38,565 bases of DNA from CAYWKL01 sp964459095 (GTDB lineage: Bacteria > Patescibacteriota > Microgenomatia > Daviesbacterales > UBA10151), in contig CAYWKL010000008.1 of assembly GCA_964459095.1 (NCBI GenBank), forward strand, positions 1-38,565, written 5' to 3'. Shown one piece after another: positions 22,454-30,209 of the stretch. A program made the position numbers and the translations under genes. Positions within the stretch are counted from its first letter, which is position 1. The number at the start of each line of letters is the position of its first letter. The notes beneath the pieces are model-generated. The model searched no databases, had not been told where the DNA came from, and saw only the letters and a list, made by a program, of their open reading frames with translations.

Positions 22454-23584
22454 TTATTTTAACTGCTTACTATTATATCTTGAGATATTAAGAAGAATAC
22501 CAACGGCAGCTAAATTTGCAAGAAGTGCTGAACCTCCGTAAGAAATAAAGGGAAGTGGAACACCTGTAAGAGGAATCAAAGAAACCATTGCCCCAAGATT
22601 AATAAGAATTTGTATACCCAACCAAGCACTTAGTCCTACTGCTAAAAGTTTTCCAAACCTATCATTACATTTATCAGCAATTTTGAAACCCCTCCAAACT
22701 ATAATTGATAAAAGTATAATTAAAGTTGTGGCACCTATGAATCCAAATTCCTCCCCAATTATTGCAAAAATAGAATCCGTTGTAACCTCAGGAATATACT
22801 CAAACTTTTGCCTGGATTGACCTAACCCAAGCCCAAAAAAACCCCCAGTTCCCAAAGCAATCAAAACTTGTAAAATGTGGTATGTATAACCTTGAGGGTC
22901 TGCAAAAGGATCCAAAAATGCCAGAATCCTTTGACGTCTGTAATCTGATGTAGCAATAAACAAAATAAATGCTCCTAAAGCTACCGGGGTCATTGTCAAA
23001 AGAAAGGAGAGTTTTGCCCCTGCAACAACGTACATAGCAAGTGAGCTAAGAAAAAAAACAATGCTAGTTCCTAAGTCTTTTTGTAAAAACCCTACTACAA
23101 CAACAACTGCCGTAACTACTCCAAGGAAAAAGGGTGTTCTTACTTTTTTCTCAAACAAAGATGCAAAAAATATTATACTTGCAATTTTAATAAGTTCAGC
23201 TGGTTGAACAGTTATTACACCAAGGTTTAGCCACCTATGTGCTCCTCCGGCAGAAGAACCAAGACCAGGAATCAATACACCAACAAGTAGAGTAAAAGAT
23301 CCTAGAAATAAAGCAAGACCCATTTTCTTGTAGTTTGTGTATTTAAAAAAAGATGCTACTACCATGACGGAGATTCCTAGTAGAGCCCAAACTAATTGTT
23401 GTTTAATGTAATAATATTTATCAGCATAATCTTTATACCCTTGTACAACTGAAGCATCATAAACCATTACTAAACCTAATGCTGTTACAATTAGAACTGA
23501 CACTAAAAGTGTGTAATCAAGGTTTAAAAAAAGATTTGTTTTTTCTTCTTTGTTTGAGTAAGAGAAGTTCTTCAAACGCTTCAT
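22454..23584 (-). CDS. ftsW: SEDS family glycosyltransferase FtsW
   Basis: 376 residues, about ten transmembrane segments. It begins with a polar N-terminus, then LDYTLLVSVLIVTALGLVMV. SEDS motifs: NLGVITVQPAELIKIA, QKDLGTSIVF, YRRQRILAFLDPFADPQGY, GLGLGQSRQKFEYIPEVTTD followed by SIFAIIGEEFGF, and VPLPFISYGGSAL. FtsW polymerises septal glycan from lipid II with FtsI, which is in the same operon. It overlaps mraY by 4 bp (ATGA). The two SEDS genes of the window (this and rodA) are both complete. Confidence 0.96.
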   Translation of the reverse strand: MKRLKNFSYSNKEEKTNLFLNLDYTLLVSVLIVTALGLVMVYDASVVQGYKDYADKYYYIKQQLVWALLGISVMVVASFFKYTNYKKMGLALFLGSFTLLVGVLIPGLGSSAGGAHRWLNLGVITVQPAELIKIASIIFFASLFEKKVRTPFFLGVVTAVVVVVGFLQKDLGTSIVFFLSSLAMYVVAGAKLSFLLTMTPVALGAFILFIATSDYRRQRILAFLDPFADPQGYTYHILQVLIALGTGGFFGLGLGQSRQKFEYIPEVTTDSIFAIIGEEFGFIGATTLIILLSIIVWRGFKIADKCNDRFGKLLAVGLSAWLGIQILINLGAMVSLIPLTGVPLPFISYGGSALLANLAAVGILLNISRYNSKQLK

Positions 23585-24594
23585 TTAATTGAAAGTATTG
23601 ACAGCCAAAGACCAAAAATTGCAAAAATAGCACCAGCTAGCCAAAACCGCATAACAATCTTGGGTTCTTCCCAACCTAGAAATTTAAAATAAAATTGAAT
23701 TGGAGCTATTGGAAAAATTTTTTTATTTAAAAACTTTTTTGAAAGAATTTGCAAAAGAGAAGATGATACAATAATAACATAAACGCCTCCTATTATACCT
23801 AGACCCAATATTTTTCCTGTAAGAAGCCCAACGACTGCTAGAGTTGCCCCGAATCCAAACGCTCCAGCATCGCCGATGTAAATTCTTGCAGGATAAACGT
23901 TAAAATAAAGAAATGAAATTATAGCCCCAATCCAAATTCCTACAAATAAACTTAAGGTAGAATCAAATACCGTGTGTGCCAAAACCAAAAAAGCTAGTAG
24001 AGAAATTAAAAGAAGACCGCTAGAGAGTCCATCCATTCCGTCTGAAATATTAAAAGCATTTGCAAAAGAAACTATAATAAAAGCGCCAAGAGGGATGTAT
24101 AACCAACCCAATACAACGTTTCCTGCAATGGGTAGAAAGATATTATTTAACCCAACAAAATAATAAATTAACAAAGATATAACTACTGCAAATAGGGTCT
24201 GTAACCCTAAAATATACCTGCCCCTAAGACCCTGGTATTTACCGCTAAACTTGCTGAAAATTTTTTTCAAATCATCTATAAACCCAATATATCCGAAGGT
24301 AAGAAGTGAAAATATTAAAATAAAAGACTCAATATCTAACTGATGATTAAAAAGTAAAAATGAAAATAGAAATAAAATAAAAATTATAGGGATTAGCAAG
24401 AGTCCACCTCCAACTGGTGTTTTTTCATCTTTGTTTTTCAAAATATAATTGTGTATTGGGGAGAGGGAATTGTTATTTTTTGAATTTAAATTTTGATATT
24501 TCTTCCTCAATGCAAAAAGTAGATTTATAAATGGCACCAAAAGAATAGATGTAACAAAAAATGATATCAGTACTAAACCTAAAATAATTTGCAT
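23581..24594 (-). CDS. mraY: MraY-like phospho-MurNAc-pentapeptide transferase
   Basis: 337 residues, about ten transmembrane segments. MraY makes lipid I from UDP-MurNAc-pentapeptide and undecaprenyl phosphate. Visible: KTPVGGGLLLI (family TPTMGG), GFIDDLKK with the Asp pair, NISDGMDGLSSG (family NxTDGLDG) and YIGDAGAFGFGA (family FMGDTGSL). The C-terminal His triad of MraY (PxHHH) is replaced by PIQFYF (Q300, F301, Y302), followed by the normal GWEEPKIVMRFW. Operon position and overall pattern favour MraY over WecA-type relatives, but loss of the triad leaves substrate open. Confidence 0.88.
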   Translation of the reverse strand: MQIILGLVLISFFVTSILLVPFINLLFALRKKYQNLNSKNNNSLSPIHNYILKNKDEKTPVGGGLLLIPIIFILFLFSFLLFNHQLDIESFILIFSLLTFGYIGFIDDLKKIFSKFSGKYQGLRGRYILGLQTLFAVVISLLIYYFVGLNNIFLPIAGNVVLGWLYIPLGAFIIVSFANAFNISDGMDGLSSGLLLISLLAFLVLAHTVFDSTLSLFVGIWIGAIISFLYFNVYPARIYIGDAGAFGFGATLAVVGLLTGKILGLGIIGGVYVIIVSSSLLQILSKKFLNKKIFPIAPIQFYFKFLGWEEPKIVMRFWLAGAIFAIFGLWLSILSIK

Positions 24595-24601
24595 ATTTAA
24601 T

Positions 24602-25795
24602 TTATTTGGTAATTTTTTTTACCACCTCATCTAACCTATTTGCTCTGGCCCCTTTCACCAAAACTATATCCCCCTTCCCGAGAATTTTAAAAAGTTTACT
24701 GACAATTTGAGGGTTTTGAAGGTCACCGTGAATTTTTTCGGGCAAAAAACCCAACCTTATCAGCTCATCATAAATAATTTTTGTTTTTCCTCTACCCAGT
24801 AGTACAATGTCAATCTTGTCCTTAAAAATTTTTTGGGCAATTAGAAGATGCAGCTTGTTTATAAACAACCCAAGCTCTCTCATCTCACCTATTACTAAAA
24901 TTCTTCTTCTTGCAGGAACATAATTTAGGGTTTCTAGCGCTTCTTCAACTGACTCAAAAGCAGCATTGTAAGAATCATCAATGACTATAGATCCATTAAA
25001 ACCATTCAGAACATTCATTCTGTGAGGAGGAGGAGTTAATCTTTCTAACGCCTTTTTTATCTTTGTTAAGGGTATTGAGTTTGCAATCCCCAGAGCACTG
25101 GCTGCCAAAAGAGGATAAACTTGATGAATTCCTAGAAGGTTTGATAGTATTTCTACTCTTTCTACCCCATAATTTAATTCAAATGTAGTCTTAAAATCTT
25201 TAATTTTGATATTACCTGCCCAAACATCACAATTTTTTTCATCTAAACCAAAATAAATTACTTGAGCTTTTGTTTCCTCTTTAGCTTTCCTTACTAGGGG
25301 ATCATCCCAATTTAAAATTCCAAGGCCATCGTGAGGAAGTTGTTTTACAAGTTTTGACTTCTCTAAAAAAGCATCGTTAAGATCCCCTAAAAATTCATTA
25401 TGGGCAAAACTCACATTAGTGAGTATTGCAGTCTTAGGTTTTACGAAACTTAAATAATACTCCATCTCGCCTGGGTATTCTATTCCCATCTCTAGTACGA
25501 CTTTTTTCACTTTAGGTCTTATTCGAAGAATTGTTAGCGGTATGTTAAAAATTGGATCCAAATCGCCTTTAGTAGAAATTGTATTAAATTTTTCTGATAA
25601 TACTTCTTGAGATGCTTTTGTCGTTAGTGTTTTTCCAACGGATCCGGTGACTCCAATAAACATAGATCTTGGAAAAAGTTTTGCGTATTGTTTTGCTATA
25701 AAAAATCGTGCCAAATGCACTTTCTTTTTAAATTTTCCTACCTTCCCCCAAATAGGACTTCCATCCCAAATAGGATGAGTGTTTATGTCAATCAT
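24602..25795 (-). CDS. murF: MurF-like Mur ligase lacking domain 1
   Basis: 397 residues; MurF is usually about 450. MurF adds D-Ala-D-Ala to the UDP-MurNAc peptide using ATP. ATP loop GVTGSVGKT at 48-56, NVSFAHNEFLGD, LNWDDPLV, the MurF-typical DDSYNAAFESVEEAL, GEMRELG and KGARANRLDEVV. In standard MurF the P-loop lies beyond residue 100, preceded by the UDP-MurNAc-binding domain; here only about 46 residues precede it, without that domain. Central and C-terminal Mur ligase domains are intact. It follows the MurB-like gene by 3 bp and precedes mraY by 7 bp. Confidence 0.88.
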   Translation of the reverse strand: MIDINTHPIWDGSPIWGKVGKFKKKVHLARFFIAKQYAKLFPRSMFIGVTGSVGKTLTTKASQEVLSEKFNTISTKGDLDPIFNIPLTILRIRPKVKKVVLEMGIEYPGEMEYYLSFVKPKTAILTNVSFAHNEFLGDLNDAFLEKSKLVKQLPHDGLGILNWDDPLVRKAKEETKAQVIYFGLDEKNCDVWAGNIKIKDFKTTFELNYGVERVEILSNLLGIHQVYPLLAASALGIANSIPLTKIKKALERLTPPPHRMNVLNGFNGSIVIDDSYNAAFESVEEALETLNYVPARRRILVIGEMRELGLFINKLHLLIAQKIFKDKIDIVLLGRGKTKIIYDELIRLGFLPEKIHGDLQNPQIVSKLFKILGKGDIVLVKGARANRLDEVVKKITK

Positions 25796-25798
25796 TTC

Positions 25799-26395
25799 CT
25801 AAATTATACTTTCTTTATCTTTAGATTTAAATTTGAATACACAAGAGATGACAATATGACTTTTTTTAAGTTCTGGGTGCTCTATATTAAAAACCTCTCC
25901 CCCTTCCCAAGCTTTAATTTTTTGTGTCCTCTCTATTAGTGCTAGATCAAAAAAAATTGCCCCTCCTATTGTAGATTGCATTGAGGAAAATCCTGAAATC
26001 TCCTCAAATCCCTGTTGAGAGAGGTACTCGTTTAATTTGTTTATACTTACACCCGAATCAACCTCAAGAAGAATTTCTTTGACTCCTAAACCGTTTTTGC
26101 CAACACTCCCTTTTATTCCTGCTATTTTTATTAAGCTGCTCCTATTTTTTATTACAAATGCATTTATTGGCCTGTTGTCAAATAATATTTTAGTACCACC
26201 ACCAATAAGGATTAGTGGGATTTTTAGCTCAAAAAGTAAACTTAAAATGTTTATTAACTCTCTTTTGGAAGTAGCTATATAAAAGCCTAAAGCTTTACCT
26301 CCTTTTCCCAAATAAGTATAAGGGCCAATCCTCTCTTGAACTTTTACTCTTTCACCACCAAGACTTTCTACAACTAGTTTAATTTTTTCTTCCAT
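25799..26395 (-). CDS. Truncated MurB-like FAD-binding protein
   Basis: 198 residues against about 300 for MurB, which reduces UDP-GlcNAc-enolpyruvate to UDP-MurNAc. The FAD-binding (PCMH/FAD_binding_4) part is recognisable: YTYLGKGGKALGFYIATSKR, PLILIGGGTKILFDNRPINA, VDSGVSINKLNEYLSQQGF and STIGGAIFFD (MurB PGTVGGA). It then jumps to HIVISCVFKFK, the strand normally after the YRxSxF motif, and ends. The YRxS motif and the C-terminal substrate domain with the catalytic Ser and Glu are missing, so reductase activity is doubtful. It overlaps the end of murE by 17 bp. Regulatory or accessory role, or a partner supplying the rest, are possible. Confidence 0.8.
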   Translation of the reverse strand: MEEKIKLVVESLGGERVKVQERIGPYTYLGKGGKALGFYIATSKRELINILSLLFELKIPLILIGGGTKILFDNRPINAFVIKNRSSLIKIAGIKGSVGKNGLGVKEILLEVDSGVSINKLNEYLSQQGFEEISGFSSMQSTIGGAIFFDLALIERTQKIKAWEGGEVFNIEHPELKKSHIVISCVFKFKSKDKESII

Positions 26396-27596
26396 CTAAA
26401 ATTTCCTCAACTTTTTTTCTGTCTGACCAAGGATACTCAGTACCCTTTCTGTTGATACTTTTCTCATGTCCCTTGCCAAAAATTCCTACTGTATCACCCT
26501 TTTTTGCCAAATTAATCGCAAGTTTTATAGCTTTTTCTCTACTTTCTTCAAAAAATAGATTTTTATTCAAAATAGCCCCATTAGCTAGTGCTCCTTTTGC
26601 AATTTCTCCAATTATTTCATTTGTATCCTCATATCTTGCATCTTCTTCAGTAAGAACTGTAATATCTGCATATTTTGCACTAATTCCTCCCATCACTGGA
26701 CGCTTACTCTTATCTCTTTCTGATGCTGCTCCAAAAACAGAAATTAATTTTCCATCTGATAACTTCCTTAAACTCTTTAAGGCATTTTCCAGAGCATTTG
26801 GAGTGTGTGCAAAATCTATAATAATTTTTAAACCTAAATCATTTTCCACCTTCTCCATCCTACCCTCCAAGTTTAAAAATCCCTCGAGAGATTTTCTTAT
26901 AATGGATTTTTCAATACCTAAGCTTACCGCTGCTGCTACCGCTGCCAAAGCATTTAAAACATTGTACTCACCCTCCATCTTTAAATTTAGAGGGAATGTT
27001 TTTGGGTTAAAATCCGCTGAATTTTCCAAACCAAAAGTTACAACTTTAGCTTTTGTCATCCTAGTAAGTCTTTTGAAATGTTTTTCGTCAGCATTTAAAA
27101 CTGCAACTTTAGAGTTCTTTATTAATTTACTTTTTGTTTTTAAGTAGTTGTCAAAATTTTTGTGATAGTCTAAATGTTCTCTTGTAACGTTCGTTACAAT
27201 CCCTACGTCAAACTTTATCCCAAAAAACCTGAATTGATCCAAACCATGAGAGGTAACTTCCAAAACTATATACCTATCACCTTTTTTTAAAGACTTATTT
27301 ATTAACCTTTGTAAAAAAAATGCGCTTGGACTTGTAACATGAAATCCTGTTTCAAAAACTTCATCTGCAACTACTGCATTTATTGAAGAAATGAGCGAGA
27401 CTCTCTTTCCCGCTTTTTTTAAAATTTGATAAATCATATTGGAGGTTGTGGTCTTACCATCGGTTCCAGTTACCCCAATTACTTTTAGCTTTCTTGATGG
27501 AAAGTTATATAGTAGATTTGCTAAAACGCCAGCTGGCAAGTGCTTGCCATAATTGACTAAGGAATTCGGAATAAACTTTCTAATTACTCGCTTCAT
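26379..27596 (-). CDS. murE: MurE-like Mur ligase lacking domain 1
   Basis: 405 residues; MurE is usually 480-500. MurE adds the third amino acid of the stem peptide. ATP loop GVTGTDGKTTT at 41-51, TSPSAFFLQRL, EVTSHGLDQFRFFGI, VTNVTREHLDYHKN, carbamylated-Lys region YLKTKSKLI, DFAHTPNALENAL, FGAASERDKSKRPVMG and GKGHEKS are all MurE-like. The uridine-binding N-terminal domain (about 90 residues) is absent: only 40 residues precede the P-loop. The amino-acid specificity motif, DNPR in meso-DAP enzymes, is EDAR (318-321); the Arg and the GKGHE Gly and Glu remain, so a DAP-like substrate is possible. Confidence 0.9.
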   Translation of the reverse strand: MKRVIRKFIPNSLVNYGKHLPAGVLANLLYNFPSRKLKVIGVTGTDGKTTTSNMIYQILKKAGKRVSLISSINAVVADEVFETGFHVTSPSAFFLQRLINKSLKKGDRYIVLEVTSHGLDQFRFFGIKFDVGIVTNVTREHLDYHKNFDNYLKTKSKLIKNSKVAVLNADEKHFKRLTRMTKAKVVTFGLENSADFNPKTFPLNLKMEGEYNVLNALAAVAAAVSLGIEKSIIRKSLEGFLNLEGRMEKVENDLGLKIIIDFAHTPNALENALKSLRKLSDGKLISVFGAASERDKSKRPVMGGISAKYADITVLTEEDARYEDTNEIIGEIAKGALANGAILNKNLFFEESREKAIKLAINLAKKGDTVGIFGKGHEKSINRKGTEYPWSDRKKVEEILDGRKN

Positions 27597-27605
27597 TGAA
27601 GCTAA

Positions 27606-29354
27606 TTATATCTCATTCGGAGCAATTCCATAATATAAAAAGAGTTCTTTAGATATATCAAAAAAAGTAGGTGCTGCAGTCTCAGAGCCAAAAATGGAAG
27701 AGGATGGTTCTAAATATCTAACAAGAATTAAAAATTTAGGATCATCTGCTGGGGCAAAACCGATAAATGAGGCAATTGTTTTATTAGGATCGTAATGCCC
27801 TGCAACTGGAATTTGAGCTGTTCCTGTTTTACCTGCGATTTTGTAGCCCTTAGGTTTGGCAAATCTGGATTCTCCTTCCTCAACTGCCTTCACCATCATA
27901 TTGGTTACTAACTTGGCTGTAGTTTTACTTATTGGTGTTGATATTTCTTTAGGTTTGATTTCAAACGTCTCTTTTTCCCCATTTTTTTGAGTTATTATTT
28001 CTTTAACAACATGAGGCTCCATTATTTTCCCTCCGTTTGCAATGCTTGAGACAGCTTTTACCATCTGTATACCAGTGACTGCAATTCCCTGGCCAAAGGA
28101 GGCAGTTGCCAAATCAATTTCTCTCCATCCTCCTAAATCTCGCAATCCAGGAGATTGCTCATCTTGCAGATCAATCCCTGTTAGAAAACCAAGCCCAAAC
28201 TCTCTTAAATAATTAAAAAGCTTTTCTATGCCAAGTCTTCTTGCTATAAAAACCATACCTGTGTTATCAGAGTGTACTATTACATCCGTCATAGTTGAAT
28301 TTGGATAGTACTTATTATTCCAAGTTCTTATCGTAAATCCTCCAATGGATAAAGGTCCAATACATATGTCACACAATGTAGTGGCTTTAACTTTATTCTC
28401 ATTAATGGCAGCAGCTATAACCAAAACTTTAAACGTAGATCCTGGCTCGTATGAGTCTGCAATTAAAGGATTTTTAAAATATTGACTAGACTCCTCTTTA
28501 GGATTAGCAGGATCATAACTTGGTAGAGATGCCATGGCTAAAATGTTCCCTGTTCTTGGGTCAACAACAACTGCTGAGGCACCTTTCGCTCCATATTTTT
28601 CCATTCCTTGTTTTAGCTTTTCCTCAACTATATACTGAATAGTTCTGTCAATATTCAAAACCAAGGTGTTCCCTTGAATCGGTTCTTTTAAAACATAATC
28701 TCCTATTAAAATTGGCAATCCCATTGCATCTCTTTCTTGTTTTAGTAATCCATCTCTTCCTTTGAGTTCTCCATCATAAAATCCCTCTAACCCAAAATAC
28801 CCCTTGGGCTTTCCATAAACATCACTACCCACAAACCCCAAAAGATGAGCTGATGAAGATCCTTCAGGATAAAATCTATCTGAAGTTTCCTCAAAACCCA
28901 ATCCTTTCAAGTTTAATTCTTCAATTTTTTTCTTATCAAATGTGTCTACAATTTTACCAAGGCTAACCCAAAAAAGGTTTCTTGAAATTTGGGATAGTAT
29001 CTTTTTTTGTATCCCTTCTTTCTGGGAAATCACTTCAGCGTATTCTATTTTCACTTCATCCTCATCATTATCTATCTCCCAAAGCCTGGAAGCTAAAGCT
29101 TCTGCAAAAGAATTTTTGTCTTTAATAACTTTAGGCAGAGCATAAATTAAAAACACAGGTTGACTGGAAGCTAGGGTTGTCTTATCTGAAAAAAGGATAT
29201 CTCCTCTTGGGGCTTGAACTTTTACTGTTGCAAGTCGCTGCTCTTCAGCTTTGGCTAAAAGTTCATCTGAAGCTAAAATTTGCCAATGCCAAAGCCTGAC
29301 AATAACAGCAAAAATTGCAATAAAATATATTATTTGAAGGATCTTTAAGCGCAT
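27606..29354 (-). CDS. ftsI: Class B penicillin-binding protein FtsI
   Basis: 582 residues. One N-terminal transmembrane segment (about 4-22), a dimerisation/pedestal domain with GDILFSDKTTLASS and RFYPEGSSSAHLLGFVG, and a transpeptidase domain with STFK (nucleophile Ser306, Lys309), SDN (362-364) and KTGT (509-512). It cross-links septal peptidoglycan with FtsW. Active-site motifs are complete, so a cross-linkable peptide should exist despite the unusual Mur ligases here. No PASTA domain. It starts 15 bp after ftsL. Confidence 0.96.
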   Translation of the reverse strand: MRLKILQIIYFIAIFAVIVRLWHWQILASDELLAKAEEQRLATVKVQAPRGDILFSDKTTLASSQPVFLIYALPKVIKDKNSFAEALASRLWEIDNDEDEVKIEYAEVISQKEGIQKKILSQISRNLFWVSLGKIVDTFDKKKIEELNLKGLGFEETSDRFYPEGSSSAHLLGFVGSDVYGKPKGYFGLEGFYDGELKGRDGLLKQERDAMGLPILIGDYVLKEPIQGNTLVLNIDRTIQYIVEEKLKQGMEKYGAKGASAVVVDPRTGNILAMASLPSYDPANPKEESSQYFKNPLIADSYEPGSTFKVLVIAAAINENKVKATTLCDICIGPLSIGGFTIRTWNNKYYPNSTMTDVIVHSDNTGMVFIARRLGIEKLFNYLREFGLGFLTGIDLQDEQSPGLRDLGGWREIDLATASFGQGIAVTGIQMVKAVSSIANGGKIMEPHVVKEIITQKNGEKETFEIKPKEISTPISKTTAKLVTNMMVKAVEEGESRFAKPKGYKIAGKTGTAQIPVAGHYDPNKTIASFIGFAPADDPKFLILVRYLEPSSSIFGSETAAPTFFDISKELFLYYGIAPNEI

Positions 29355-29369
29355 CCTTAATTTTTGAAG

Positions 29370-29687
29370 CTATTTATTCACATTCAAAGCTATGTTGGGA
29401 GATTTAACAACAGCAATATTTTTAACTGGTTCAAACCCGTTATTTTTAGCAAGCTGTGAATTTGTACTGAAGGAGGTTTTTTTATCAATCTCATTTTTTA
29501 AGATTTGGTTCTCCATTCTGAAAGCTTGGCTTGAATGCTGCATTTTACTAATTTGTTCACCAAAAGTAGAGAGCCTATTAACAAGCCAAATTTCAAGAAT
29601 GCAAAGCAAAAAAACTATTGCTATTAGTGAAAAAAGTATTCTTTTTGAAATTAAGCTTTGTGCCGGAAACTGGTATAATAAACTCAT
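29370..29687 (-). CDS. ftsL: FtsL-like septum protein
   Basis: 105 residues: short cytoplasmic N-terminus, one transmembrane segment (about 17-37, ILFSLIAIVFLLCILEIWLV), then a coiled coil (about 38-70, LSTFGEQISKMQHSSQAF and ENQILKNEIDKK) and a tail. This is the architecture of FtsL/DivIC proteins, which bridge FtsQ to FtsW-FtsI. Assigned by shape and position between mraZ and ftsI rather than by sequence identity. Its ATG overlaps the mraZ stop by 4 bp. Confidence 0.8.
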   Translation of the reverse strand: MSLLYQFPAQSLISKRILFSLIAIVFLLCILEIWLVNRLSTFGEQISKMQHSSQAFRMENQILKNEIDKKTSFSTNSQLAKNNGFEPVKNIAVVKSPNIALNVNK

Positions 29688-30073
29688 CTAATTTTGACCT
29701 CCTTTTCCCAATTTTTTAGATTCCAGATTTCAAAATGATCGCCTGCCCCTATGATCAAAATTTCATAAGTTAAATTTGCATACTCTGCAAATTCCGTCTG
29801 GATAACAAATCTTCCCTGGCTATCTAACTCTACTTCGTCAGCTCTTGAGAAGAATCTTCTTCGTTGACTTCTTCCTTCTTTGCTTTCCAAAGTTTTTTTG
29901 AGCCTAGATTCAGCCAGTTTTTGCCATTCTTCTTTACTAAACCCCCAGAGCTCACCATCTTCACCCAAACTTAAATAAAATAAGTTCAAATTCCCTAATT
30001 CTTTTCTAAATTTTTTTGGTAAAGTAATTCTATTCTTGCCTGTGAAATAGGTTTTATATTTGCCTAGAAACAT
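29684..30073 (-). CDS. mraZ: MraZ transcriptional regulator
   Basis: 129 residues, two tandem SpoVT-AbrB-like MraZ domains: GKYKTYFTGKNRITLPKKFR (4-23) and ADEVELDSQGRFVIQTEF with the DxxGR-type turn. MraZ binds direct repeats upstream of its own gene and represses the dcw operon. Matching direct repeats lie at 30103-30123. It is first in the cluster; rsmH, usually second, is instead at 37172-38080. An ATG 7 nt upstream (30080) is out of frame. Confidence 0.96.
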   Translation of the reverse strand: MFLGKYKTYFTGKNRITLPKKFRKELGNLNLFYLSLGEDGELWGFSKEEWQKLAESRLKKTLESKEGRSQRRRFFSRADEVELDSQGRFVIQTEFAEYANLTYEILIIGAGDHFEIWNLKNWEKEVKIR

Positions 30074-30102
30074 TTTTCATAGGCAGATTTAACCCTCTCT
30101 AT

Positions 30103-30134
30103 CCATTTTCACCCATTTTTCACAGAGAGTCAAG
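30103..30134 (-). promoter_or_regulatory. mraZ promoter with candidate MraZ boxes
   Basis: On the minus strand GTGAAAAATGG (30123-30113) and GTGAAAATGG (30112-30103) are adjacent direct repeats with a period of about 10 bp, each holding a TGG(G/A) core; MraZ is known to bind TGGG-type repeats with this spacing. TTGACT (30134-30129) and GAAAAT 17 bp further on form a plausible promoter overlapping the boxes, fitting autorepression. Confidence 0.6.
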
Positions 30135-30152
30135 ACTTAATTTATTAAGGAT

Positions 30153-30203
30153 TAACCCTGAGCGTACTTATATTGAGTGCAGCCGAAGTAGTCGAATGGG
30201 TTA
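30153..30203. repeat. Palindromic intergenic repeat upstream of dcw operon
   Basis: Outer arms TAACCC (30153-30158) and GGGTTA (30198-30203), inner arms TACTT (30165-30169) and AAGTA (30186-30190), and the fragments CCTGAGCG and TAGTCGAA, which match the dispersed CCTGAGCG...TCGAAGG repeat family in an expanded form. It lies just after the stop of the 286-aa gene and may form a hairpin ending that transcript, though no T-tract follows. Confidence 0.65.
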
Positions 30204-30209
30204 GGGGAA

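Noticed and set aside
26452..27147. 231-aa plus-strand frame
   Set aside because: Antisense to murE, which has all family motifs; composition looks like a shadow frame (Ser/Phe/Leu-rich, no domain).
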